Shown here in pieces: positions 55,605-64,000 of a stretch of 64,000 nucleotides of DNA. A program made the translations under genes and the position numbers. The stretch spans positions 1 to 64,000 of the forward strand of contig CAJHNH020006968.1 of NCBI GenBank assembly GCA_905116865.2. Reading direction: 5' to 3'. The notes under the pieces were generated by a model. That model had not been told where the DNA came from. It saw nothing but the letters and a program-made list of their open reading frames with translations, and searched no databases. Each line of letters starts with the position of its first letter. Position 1 is the stretch's first letter. Origin of the DNA: Candidula unifasciata. Its lineage: Eukaryota; Mollusca; Gastropoda; Stylommatophora; Geomitridae.

Positions 55605-56498
55605 TGCTTCCTCTTCTCTCCCTTCGTCTTGCTCTTCTGCTTGGTCGACCTGACGTCTCTTTAAAGAGCAACCTGTACTGTGTGTTGTCATAGAATAAAA
55701 TACACAGAGCTAAATTACAACATGGTGTTGTCGCATATTGTTATATATGAAAAGATGGTATCCACTGAGGACCAAACAAACAAATGAAATCTGGAATCTT
55801 TAATAACAAAGAATGAAAACATTTCTCTTTACCAAAAACACATATGTTTTTAAACAAAGACGACTGGTTCCGGGTCAGACAAATGACCTGTCATGGATCA
55901 ACAGCTTATGAGAGTTTAGTTAAGAAGATGGTACAGTGAGAATGTAGCAAGTGGGAGTTTGTGCTGACAAAACACCCCACAACATCCTCACTCGTACACA
56001 ACTACAGAGTGCCCTAAATGTAACTTCTTTATAGATTGAACGGGGTATCTGAGACTTGCTTGGTTGGCTTGTTATTCAAAACGAAATCTGTAATCTACTT
56101 CACGTAGAAGCCTAGTTGGTGAAGCACGGAGCCACATACCATACACTCCACAGTGTGAGAAAATGAGTCCTTTACTTTTGACTTACTTAGTTTCATTATT
56201 CCAGCATCCTGGATTCTTTTCCCTGTAAGCGATTTCGCAGCGGACTCCTTGCGTTGATTTCCACAGTGGTGTGATATTCAACTAACCAATTGGAAACTTC
56301 TCATGTAGCAGGTCTTTTGCAGAACGTTAGCACGCTGGCTATTCAGCCTTGTGGACATGTGTTCTAACTTACATCTGGACTGATATTTGTATTGACCTTG
56401 GCTCTAAGGTCGGCACAGTCAAAAATTGGTATCAGAATTTGTTCTGAGATGTAAAAATTGTCGATCTTGTTGAACTTCACCACACATCGAATGTTTGT
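54721..56498. other. no gene; TTA/TTC low-complexity tract 55370-55605
   Basis: Contains TTG, TTC and TTA triplet runs with the longest TTA run at 55546-55600. A degenerate scrap near 56230-56360 (CGATTTCGCAGC, CTTGCGTTGATTTCCACAGT, CTTTTGCAGAACGTTAG) may be an old SINE-D. No coding motif. Confidence 0.5.
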
Positions 56499-56725
56499 TT
56501 CTTCTTCTTAAAGTCCACACTGTGTGGCGTTGGTAGTCATGTCTATCCACAACCTTCTGTCTCGTCTACTTTCAATCAACTCTGACACAGATGATCTTCC
56601 AAGCCATGATGTCAAAATATCCAGCATCGTGTCTCTCGGTCTCCCTCTGCCTTTTCTCCCCTCCAAATTTCCTAGTATCGTGATGTACTCAAGTTGTCTC
56701 CTTCTCATCACATGACCAAAGAATG
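56499..56725 (-). pseudogene. LINE ORF2 C-terminal scrap
   Basis: Minus strand MRRRQLEYITILGNLEGRKG, RGRPRDTMLDILTSWLGRSS, VSELIESRRDRRLWIDMTTN, ATQCGL and stop. Matches the end of the plus-strand copy at 57537-58040. Confidence 0.85.
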
Positions 56726-57500
56726 TAGATTGTCTCTTTCTGATGTGGGATCACAGTTTTCTTTGTGAGTCATTGTTTTTAAAGACATCTTCGTTACTCA
56801 GTAGGAGAGCTACTATCAAATCATTTAGCTCGTTTTTCTCTGTGTCCTGTCAAGTACGCTCACCACTCTAGCGTCGCTGGTCTGTTCACAGTACAGTCGC
56901 TGTCCAAGACATGTTTAGTAACTCCAGTCACTGAAGATCGGTAGACTCCAGCTGTGCATGCTTCCATTGTGGAGTTCTTATTATATTACGGCTACGAACG
57001 ATCTTATACACTAAATTCATCCGCACACGCAAACACATGAACAGCCAAGCCGTGACAGTATTGTAAACAAATACAATCATAATCAGCTGTATTATTCATG
57101 ATTTTAATAATAGTAAGAAAGTTTTACCCCACCAGGACATCACACAGAGCGATAGACACCCAGTGACACAAAGTGCCACCATTCGGAAGAGGATCACCCG
57201 TGGAGAGGTCCCAGAACCCCCGTTCAACCGTTAGGTTATATTAGGGCCCCTGGCAACAGCCAGGGTGGGGCTTCAAAAAAGAGAAAAATTGCGTCCCACA
57301 TGGGCATGACCAAGGTATTATCTTCATAACCCAAAACTGGTGCTGAAATAGGAAGCAAGTGGGTTTTGGAAGTCAGGACGTCCAGGAGAAACTCAAAAGA
57401 CGGTTGATAGGGTGATACAGGTTTTGGACTTCACTTTGTACACAAAATAGAAAATAAATAGACCTTAATAGAGGAATTGAGGAATATATATTTTATGCCA

Positions 57501-57507
<7 letters not shown>
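56726..57507. other. no gene recognised
   Basis: No motif recognised. Confidence 0.5.
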
Positions 57508-57538
<31 letters not shown>

Positions 57539-58040
57539 TCTATTAAGACAAGAAAGAGAATTCTTAAAAGCTGTATAAATCATTTCTTGATTTGCGGAAG
57601 TAAATCATGTACAGTTAGTAGAATATTTAAAAATTATTTGGAAGCTGCGGAGATGTGGTTTTATAGACGAATGGTGAAAATATCGTTGACAGATACAAAG
57701 AGTAATGAAGATATCTTGAGAGAAACTGATTCATCAAGCGAACTGATTGCCCACATCAGAAAGAAATAATGTACATTCTTTGGTCATGTGACGAGAAGGA
57801 GAAAACTGGAGTATATCGTGACGGTAGAAAAGTTAGAGGGGACGAGAGGCAGAGGGAGACCGAGAGAACAGATGCTGGACAGTTTGACGTCATGGCATGG
57901 AAAATCATCTGTGTCAGAGTTGACTGAAAGTACACGAGACAGAAGGTTGTGGACATACATGGCTACTAACGCCACACGGCATGAACTTGAAGAAGAAGAA
58001 GTAGAAGAAATAGAGCAATTGATTTGCAACCCCGCATGAT
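57508..58040 (+). pseudogene. poly-T then LINE ORF2 C-terminal fragment
   Basis: A run of about 33 T ends at 57536 and is followed at once by IKTRKRILKSCINHFLICGS, EAAEMWFYRRMVKISLTDTK, SNEDILRETDSS, a stop, TFFGHVTRRRKLEYIVTVEK, GTRGRGRPREQMLDSLTSWH, GKSSVSELTESTRDRRLWTY and MATNATRHEL, ending in GAAGAAGAAG. One stop at 57767 separates the two parts. Confidence 0.85.
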
Positions 58041-58059
58041 GTATAAGTAGCATAAACTG

Positions 58060-58470
58060 AGAACATGAAAAGGAAGTTACTGGTTATAAATACAAGTGCC
58101 AGACATGTCACTCACAACAAAACAGAAAAGAAAATTAGTAATCATGGAAATGAGATGTCTGGGAAAGGCTGCAGAAGTGACAAGCAGAAATAAAATAAGG
58201 AATTAGGTCCTAAAAGAAACAAATCGATACACAACCAATTCTAAATTACACTCAAATGGTTAGCCCACTTACAGAGAATGCCTTGTGACGCCATACCCTA
58301 CAAGACATACACAAACACAGAAGAAGGGCGAAGAGCACAAGGCAGACCAAGAACAAATTGGACAAATAACATTTGAGAAACTACAACAGCGCTTAGTGTC
58401 TATGGTCGAGTCGGCAAGAAGAACAAAAAGACAATCTTATAACTCTCTAAACACCTGAAGTGGAGCTAAA
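58060..58470 (+). pseudogene. LINE ORF2 C-terminal fragment, decayed
   Basis: Mixed frames give KLVIMEMRCLGKAAEVTSRN, KIRN, stop, NRYTTNSKLHSNG, TYRECLVTPYPTRHT and KADQEQIGQI. This parallels the family at 26160-26800 (TKYLRRAAGVSKKDRIRN, HLTRMPW). It lies directly behind another LINE 3' end. Confidence 0.65.
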
Positions 58471-59260
58471 GAAGTAGAAATTATAAAAATGCTTCCCTGT
58501 GATCAAGCGTTGACAATATTAACTGGCACCTTTATTTGTTCATCAGTGTTAAACTATCGACTGACCAGGTGCCAATCACATTCAGGCGCTAAACGCCTCA
58601 AGAACTGACTAGCCAAATGTCAAGTCCAAAGACCGAGCCAGGAGGTTGGTAATTCTGTTTTGTATCATCTTTTTAAGGGAAGAAAAACCCGAATGAAGAC
58701 ATTCGCTTGAAAGATAGTATCGTAGGGATGTCTCTAGTTTTAGAATTTCACAGTTTATTAGGCTTAGAAATTGGCTGTTTAGTCAGTTAGTAGATTTATT
58801 GGTTGATTAGGTTTAGTTTGTATATATGATGTTTAGTTGGATGGTTTTGTTGGTTGATGAGTAGCTGTTTGCTTGATTTGTTGATTGGATGTTTGCTTCT
58901 TTGATTGGTCAGATGGTGGACTTTTTGGTAGTTCATTAATTTGTTGGTTGATTGATGTGTTTGTTGGTGATTTTTTGGTGGGTTGTAACGGTTGATGACT
59001 GGGTGTTTGGTTGATATGTTGATCGAAATAAAGTTTCTTTAGTTTGCTAACTCGCTGGTGGATTTATTGATTTGTCGGCGCTTGGGAAGGTTAAAAACTT
59101 AAAACCATATTTGCTCATAATATACGAAGGAATCCTTTCGATGGTCTTGTGATACAATGACCTTTTTTTTTTTACTTTCTCAAATTCGCACTCGATCTTT
59201 ATGTATGCATGTACATATCTCTTTCTCTCGTTCTGTGTGTCTCTGTTGTGTGTATGTATA
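58471..59260. other. no gene; degenerate TTGGTTGAT-rich tract
   Basis: From 58770 to 59075 the phrases TTGGTTGATT, TTGATTGG and GTTGATG recur without a strict period, suggesting a very old simple repeat. Confidence 0.55.
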
Positions 59261-59264
59261 TATA

Positions 59265-59290
59265 TTTATATGTGTGTGTGTGTGTGTGTA

Positions 59291-59321
<31 letters not shown>

Positions 59322-59350
59322 AAGAGAGAGGGAGAGAGAGAGAGAGAGGT
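59265..59350. repeat. (GT)n(GA)n microsatellite
   Basis: GT units to 59309 followed by GA/GAAA units to about 59348. Confidence 0.95.
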
Positions 59351-59449
59351 TGTCAAACCCTTATCTGTCTATTGCTACTGTATTTGTGTTGTTGTTGATA
59401 TTTGTGGCAGATTTTTCGACTGTTTGAAACTGTAATTCTCCTTCCCCGT

Positions 59450-59748
59450 GTTAGTTCAGGGGACCCAATGTAAAGAAAACAAAAACAGACCCACTGTCTA
59501 CGCAAAAAATTTCGTAAGAAACAACTTGTTATGATCTGCCTGAAGGACAAAGAATAACCAGCTGCACACAAATAAGCCAGTAAAACGGATGTGCACGCAA
59601 AACTCAGGCCCTGGCTCAAAGCCAAAGTCCAAGCTGACGAACAAGCAGCACTTTCCTGCCAAGCTTACAGTCTGTGAACAAAGAAAAAGATGATGATGAT
59701 GATAATGATGATGATTAGGAAGAAGAAAAAGAAGAAGAAGAAGAAGGT
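59450..59748 (+). repeat. SINE-B copy with (GAT)n(GAA)n tail
   Basis: Contains TCAGGGGACCCAATGTAAAG, AACAGACCCACTGTCTACGC, AACCAGCTGCACACAAATAA, GCCAGTAAAACGGATGTGCA, CGCAAAACTCAGGCCCTGG and CAAGCTTACAGTCTGTGAAC, and ends GATGATGATGATGATAATG then GAAGAAGAAAAAGAAG. Confidence 0.85.
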
Positions 59749-59874
59749 GGGGGGAAGCTGCTGGTACTCACAAAGGAATTCTAATAAAAGGTGCCGGTGC
59801 TCACCACCACCGTTACACTAATGCTGAAAAACAGTATGCCTAAAAAAGGTGCCAATACTGCGTAAAGTCAGCCC

Positions 59875-59958
59875 AAAAAAAGCCTGACTTTGTGCCATCT
59901 GTGCATCAGGCTTCTTATGCTAGATCTACATTTATAGACCAGCCTGCGCTCACTGGAA
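59875..59958 (-). repeat. SINE-A scrap
   Basis: TGCTAGATCTACATTTATAG and ACCAGCCTGCGCTCACTGG resemble the SINE-A distal part. It ends where SINE-C starts. Confidence 0.5.
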
Positions 59959-59959
59959 G

Positions 59960-60335
59960 GTTTCGGTTTAAACAACGGATAAACATCATGGCACAAGGGT
60001 AGTAACCCATAAGTTCTCCGTTCTACTTCGAACTTAAGCCTGAGTCTGAAGTATCTCAGCGAAGTGCAGGAACTACCTAGCACTGGATCCTGCAATATTT
60101 GGATACATTTTTAACTCAAAATTTTGCCCGAGCAGCGCCGTTAGGTTCTCCTTTTCTATTTCCAATAGACGAGGGATTTTTTACGTGCGCTGCAATACAC
60201 ACGGGTGTCCGATCTGATTACCCAAAGACCAGGGGAAACTACCCAAAGTCCACGTGAAAAAAAATCACAGCATTCAACGGGGTTTGAACAGGAACCTCTA
60301 GCGGACGCCATGCCTCGAGACTAAGCAGCCGCCAA
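59960..60335 (-). repeat. SINE-C copy, full length
   Basis: Contains AAACAACGGATAAACATCAT, GGCACAAGGGTAGTAACCC, GAGTCTGAAGTATCTCAGCG, GGATCCTGCAATATTTGG, TTTTGCCCGAGCAGCGCCGT, ACACACGGGTGTCCGATCTG and the head. On the minus strand the head reads CTTAGTCTCGAGGCATGGCG (A-box-like) and TGTTCAAACCCC (perfect B box). Confidence 0.85.
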
Positions 60336-60704
60336 ATATCTTTTTCACGGGAAGATGGAATCGACGCCATGGGAGCGGGGTTTTTTTACCAGTAAAAATC
60401 TCGCCTCAGTGTAGGACGCACATGTTTTTATTTTCATTTTAAAGCCCAAACCCAGACTGTAGTCGGAGTCTGGGTTTTGTACCCAGGTGATAGTCATCAG
60501 AATAGTAGCACTTTGTGTCACCGTGTGTTTTTCGCTGGTTGTGTGGTCCTGGTGGGGTTGAATGTCACTCATTTACTTCCCTGGACATTTCCTGGTATCG
60601 ATCACAGCATGGGCTTTCATGGGAGCTAAATATAAAACACCAGTTTGATATTAATTCCAACACAAAAGTTACCTCCGGCATTTTCCAGGTCTAAATTCTG
60701 TACG
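60336..60704. other. no gene recognised
   Basis: No motif seen. Confidence 0.5.
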
Positions 60705-60997
60705 ATTCTTCATTCTTCTTCGGCTTAACAGGCTGTAAACTATGGCGGAAGGTTCTGGTTGCTCGTCCACCTCTGGATATTAGTCTTGTTCCAGAGCCTG
60801 AGTGTTGCGTGCTCATCAGTTTTACAGATCTCACTTTTTTTGTAAGCAGATTGTTGGTTCCTTGCCTCTCAGGCCGATGCACTCCGACTTCGAAGGAAGT
60901 CCCCAGTTAGTCGACTCTCACGACATGCTTTTTGGAGAGACACTGGGTCTATTCTTGTTTTCCCCACCAATGGGGTCCCCGAACCCACACGTGGATA
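60705..60997 (-). repeat. SINE-B copy (reverse), nearly full length
   Basis: TTCTTCTTCGGCTTAACAGG, CTGTAAACTATGGCGGAAGG, TTCTGGTTGCTCGTCCACCT, CCTGAGTGTTGCGTGCTCAT, GCAGATTGTTGGTTCCTTGC, CTCCGACTTCGAAGGAAGTC, TCTCACGACATGCTTTTTGG and GGGTCTATTCTTGTTTTCCC cover the whole element in reverse. Confidence 0.9.
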
Positions 60998-61289
60998 TGT
61001 AGAAATAACATCTTAAGGATGAGAATCAAACAGCTACAAATCCCGCAAACCCCGTTTAACCGCAGAGCCACAAAGCCGTTTTACTGGGGCTCCACGAGAC
61101 GGTTACGAGGTATTTATAAAGTTGTACACAAAAGACTTGAATCTCAGGCCCACCAAACTCCTAAACTCAAAACAGCAAAAGAGAAACAACGAATAAAAAT
61201 ATCTCAGACGCTTACGCCTGGTTACCTCCCTTCCTTTACTTCCTAATTACTTCTTGATTCTCGGAAATTAAAGTGCACCCGGCTTGTGT
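60998..61289. other. no gene recognised
   Basis: No motif; possibly 5' LINE sequence without recognisable domain. Confidence 0.45.
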
Positions 61290-62775
61290 TCTTTAAAGAA
61301 CAACAAAGCACCAGGCAAAGACGAACTGCCAGCAGAACTTCTCAAAGTAGACCCCAACACAACTGCTTGCATTCTAGAACCATTGTTCAAGGATATTTAG
61401 GAAAAAGAAGTGTTGCCTGATGACTGGACTGAAGGAACAATAGTCCAAATTCCCCCCCAAAAAAGGAGGCTTAACAGATTGCAATAGTTGGAGAGGAATT
61501 ACTCTACTCTCAGTACCAAGCAAAATATTTTGTAAAATTATCATAATGCGGCTTGAAAAAGGAGTAGATAAATGCCTACGAGTAGAACAAGCAGGATTCA
61601 GAAAGGGCAGAGGAACAACTGAGCACATCTTCGCCATACATAACATTTTAGAACATTGCAACGAATGGCAGAGAAGTATATATATTAATTTTGTGGACTT
61701 TGAGAAAGCTTTTCACAGCGTCAATAGAGACGGTCTGTGGAAAATTTTACGACATTATGGAATTCCAGAAAAAATAGTCAACATAATTGCTCTCTTCTAT
61801 AAAGACTTTTCCTGCAGTATAAAAAATTACAATACATCTTTCCCAGTAAAGACGGGTGTAAGACAGAGATGTGTTATGTCATCTCTCCTCTTCAACCTTG
61901 TGATTGATTGGATACTAAAGAACACAGTAGACAGGACATTAAGAGGCATACGATGGACTCCATTCACCATGCTTGAGGACCTTGATTTTGCAGATGATTT
62001 GGCACTCCTATCACATAAACATGAACATATACAAGAGAAAAGTAACAGACTAAACTGCACAGCAGAAATGGTGGGACTGAGAATAAATACAAAGAAAACT
62101 AAGATCATGACAAACAGTCCAAACCAACAACCAGTGACCATAAGTAACCAATCACTTGAAAATGTAGAACATTTCATATATCTTGGCAGTGTGGTGTCCC
62201 TACTGGAAGGGACAGAGGAAGACACACAGTCACGTCTGAACAAAGCTAGAGCTGCTTTTGGAAGGATGAGGCAAATCTGGAAATCCAACAATTACTGCAG
62301 AGGAACGAAACTCCGACTCTACAAAAGCATCATTTTGCCAGTTCTTCTTTATTGAGCGGAATGCTGGAGAATGACCAAAAAGGATGCACACAAGCTGTCC
62401 ACCTTCCACCACACATGTGTACGTAGAATTATCAAAATTTTCTGGCCAGATACAATCTCAAACACTTAACTACTTCAAGCCACAAACCAAGAAACTTTAG
62501 ACAGTATGATTACCAAGAGAAGATGGAAATGGCTTGGACACGTTATGAGAATGACTTCTGATATACCTGCCAAAACAGCTCTCACATGGACACCAGAGGG
62601 AAAGAGAAAACAGGGGCGCCCAAAAACAACATGGAGACGAACGATGGAAAGTGACCTGAGTGCGGCATCTTTGACATGGAAAACTGCACTGAAGATTGAA
62701 CAGGACAGGAAAGCATGGAAAATCCTCTCTGAAGCCTCATGTGCCACTAGGCACAACGAGAACTGATGATGATGA
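61290..62775 (+). pseudogene. LINE reverse transcriptase, best preserved copy
   Basis: Starts in KNNKAPGKDELPAELLKVD, a stop at 61398, then EVLPDDWTEGTIVQIPP, a slip in a C/A run at about 61452-61464, and an open frame from 61546: EQAGFRKGRGTTEHIFAIHN, INFVDFEKAFHSVNRDGLWK (motif A), VKTGVRQRCVMSSLLFNLVI (motif B, with R-C for the usual G-C and S for P), LEDLDFADDLALLSHKHEHI (motif C, FADD intact), LRINTKKTKIMTNS, FIYLGSVVSLLEGTEEDTQS, RLNKARAAFGRMRQIWKS and ILPVLLY with stop at 62353. After that stop: ECWRMTKKDAHKL, another stop near 62467, then MITKRRWKWLGHVMRMTSDI, TPEGKRKQGRPKTTWRRTME and a final stop at 62764, followed by TGATGATGATGAC. The changes in motif B and three stops show it is inactive. 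Confidence 0.92.
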
Positions 62776-62804
62776 CTTCTTGATTGTTAATGGGTTGGGA
62801 AACG

Positions 62805-63045
62805 CAGTGGCGTAGCAGCTAGACTCTCACAAGTGGATCGGAACGTCGTGCGTTTAAGTCCTCATAAAGACATTTTTTTAAACGTGATCTTGGCTTCCCA
62901 GCTTTAAATGGGTACCAGGTAAAATTCATGGGAAGTATAGGCAACCGCCGGGGTGTTGACCACATCACCCATCAAGTGCCGACTAGTCTATAAAATATAG
63001 CTCTAGCCCTATATGCCTAGTAAACCTAAAGACTTGATACAGGAC
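62805..63045 (+). repeat. SINE-A copy, sense
   Basis: TGGCGTAGCAGCTAGACTCT (A-box region), CGTGCGTTTAAGTCCTC (B box GTTTAAGTC with one mismatch), CTTGGCTTCCCAGCTTTAAA, TGGGTACCAGGTAAAATTCA, TGACCACATCACCCATCAAG, TAGTCTATAAAATATAGCTC and TAGCCCTATATGCC. It was inserted just behind the LINE 3' end. Confidence 0.85.
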
Positions 63046-63325
63046 AAGGCAGATGTGGTCAAGGCCTTTTGGGAAAAGCAACGGAATTAGTTGAGATATA
63101 AGATTATTATGGCCTGGAATGAGCTGCCTGGGTGTAACCAGAAGGTCTGGCCGGCTCGCTACACTCAGAGGAAAGGCAAGACGGACATATAACCAGATTG
63201 CGACCGATACCATCAGTATTGGAACTCTGCGCTGGCTGCTGAAAATGCGGACGGAGCATGTATGGGAGTGCCTCGAGTGCTGTGATGTCATTTCTTGACT
63301 CAACTAAGCCTGAAGGCGTGTAAAG
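63046..63325. other. no gene recognised
   Basis: No clear motif on either strand. Confidence 0.45.
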
Positions 63326-63329
63326 GGGT

Positions 63330-63640
63330 TTATTTGTTAAGATGTTAGCAATACCTGGTATCCCAGGAATATCTGTTGGTAGGTTTATTGTTAACAGCCT
63401 GCGATATGCTGGCGATATTGTTTTGATCGCTGAAAATTAAATACGGCTGCAAGAAACGATGGATATAATTGTTACAGAAAGTCAAAACAAGGATCATAAT
63501 TTGAACAGCAGAAAAGAAAAACAGGTTTAATGGTAATAAAAAAGAAACTTGACCTTCCAAAATACAATATTAAAGGCAATGCAAGAAGCCTCAAGCAAAT
63601 TGATAGGCTAAAGTACTTGGGTACCCCGATAAGAGCAGGA
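63330..63640 (+). pseudogene. LINE reverse transcriptase scrap
   Basis: Plus strand reads PGISVGRFIVNSLRYAGDIV, LIAEN, stop, IRLQETMDIIVTESQNKDHN, then stops and a broken end with LKYLGTPIRAG in another frame. It corresponds to motif C to E of the RT, with YADD changed to YAGD, which removes a catalytic Asp. Confidence 0.75.
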
Positions 63641-63777
63641 AGAAGATTGGTTGGTTGGTTATTTGGTTAGTTTATTGGCTGGTTGGCTATCTAGTTGCTT
63701 AGTTGGTAATGAAAATAACCCATTAACACAAACCTAACTAGTCATGGCTATATACAATTTTTCTGTTCATCTTTCAG

Positions 63778-64000
63778 CATCGTCTGTGGCTTTCTTCCTG
63801 GGCAAAAAGATCTTAACTCCTGGAGGAAAGCCGACTTCATCGGAGACACTCAGTGAAACATCGCCAACCACTACCGTAGAAGTAATGGACAACGCGAAAC
63901 AAGACAGCGAACACCGGGGTGATAATAACAAACAAACTACTACGGCGGAGGATTCGAACCCGATAGATGAGAAGAGCCGGCAGAGCGTCGACACAAACAC
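63778..64000 (+). CDS. candidate downstream exon, phase 1, runs off window
   Basis: The acceptor TTTTTCTGTTCATCTTTCAG|CATCG is strong. Of the three frames only the one needing a single base from the previous exon stays open to the window edge (73 full codons); the others stop early. Exon 2 ends in exactly that phase, and the join gives Gly185-Ala186 then SSVAFFLGKKILTPGGKPTS, SETLSETSPTTTVEVMDNAK and a long Thr/Ser/Asp/Glu-rich, probably disordered stretch. FFLGKK is a dibasic site preceded by Gly, a pattern that can yield an amidated peptide. It may be an alternative to exon 3, 33 kb from exon 2, or an exon of another gene; transcript data are lacking. Confidence 0.55.

Noticed and set aside
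63767..64000. Minus-strand 77-residue frame opposite the last exon
   Set aside because: It is the shadow of the plus-strand exon; the plus frame has a strong acceptor and a matching phase.

Overview
This window looks like intron-rich, repeat-dense animal nuclear DNA. Introns have GT..AG borders. The repeats are tRNA-derived SINEs, degenerate non-LTR (LINE) reverse transcriptases, very long tetranucleotide tracts and several satellites. The mix of LINE 3' ends (a C2H2 finger or a short CHC-type motif at the C terminus) and SINEs suggests a lophotrochozoan, most likely a gastropod mollusc. That placement is inference; no host gene here is diagnostic.

One host gene is supported, on the + strand. 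Coding exon 1 (25059-25180) encodes a signal peptide. Exon 2 (30178-30611) joins it in phase and carries most of the protein. Exon 3 (33947-34002) gives a short acidic tail and stop, followed by AATAAA at 34114. The product is a 203-residue secreted protein with two cysteines and an RKKR convertase-type site, which I do not recognise. A further open segment after a good acceptor at 63778 runs off the window. It has the same splice phase as exon 3, so it may be an alternative downstream exon giving a longer isoform. A TATA-like box (24776), a CRE half-site (24735) and a palindromic CRE (24233) lie upstream.

The rest is repeats. 1-800: TATC then CTGT tracts. 805-2645: two LINE fragments. 3789-5293: a 500-bp repeat (E) beside a 950-bp ordered compound tetranucleotide array. 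5855-7249: three LINE 3' ends. 8285-16800: SINEs, a possible hAT-like element, a 61-bp x4 repeat, a 16-bp repeat and the second copy of E. 19672-20176: SINE-A interrupted by SINE-B. 20731-22195: 67-bp satellite. 25428-26035: 27-bp satellite in intron 1, followed by three LINE fragments. 29920-30160: SINE-D touching the exon 2 acceptor. 30990-31598: a 600-bp TTC tract in intron 2. 34341-34876: a second compound array. 35375-38676: LINE fragments including an RNase H domain. 41500-42925: 42-bp satellite interrupted by a LINE piece. 47655-48025: 21-bp satellite. 49712-51390: an unrelated 42-bp satellite of about 40 copies with a long open frame. 53590-53870: a foldback element. 54235-58470: four LINE 3' ends. 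61290-62775: the best preserved LINE reverse transcriptase, still with stops. 63330-63640: another RT scrap.

The four SINE families are labelled A, B, C and D for this annotation only. All clade names for mobile elements are by-eye judgements.
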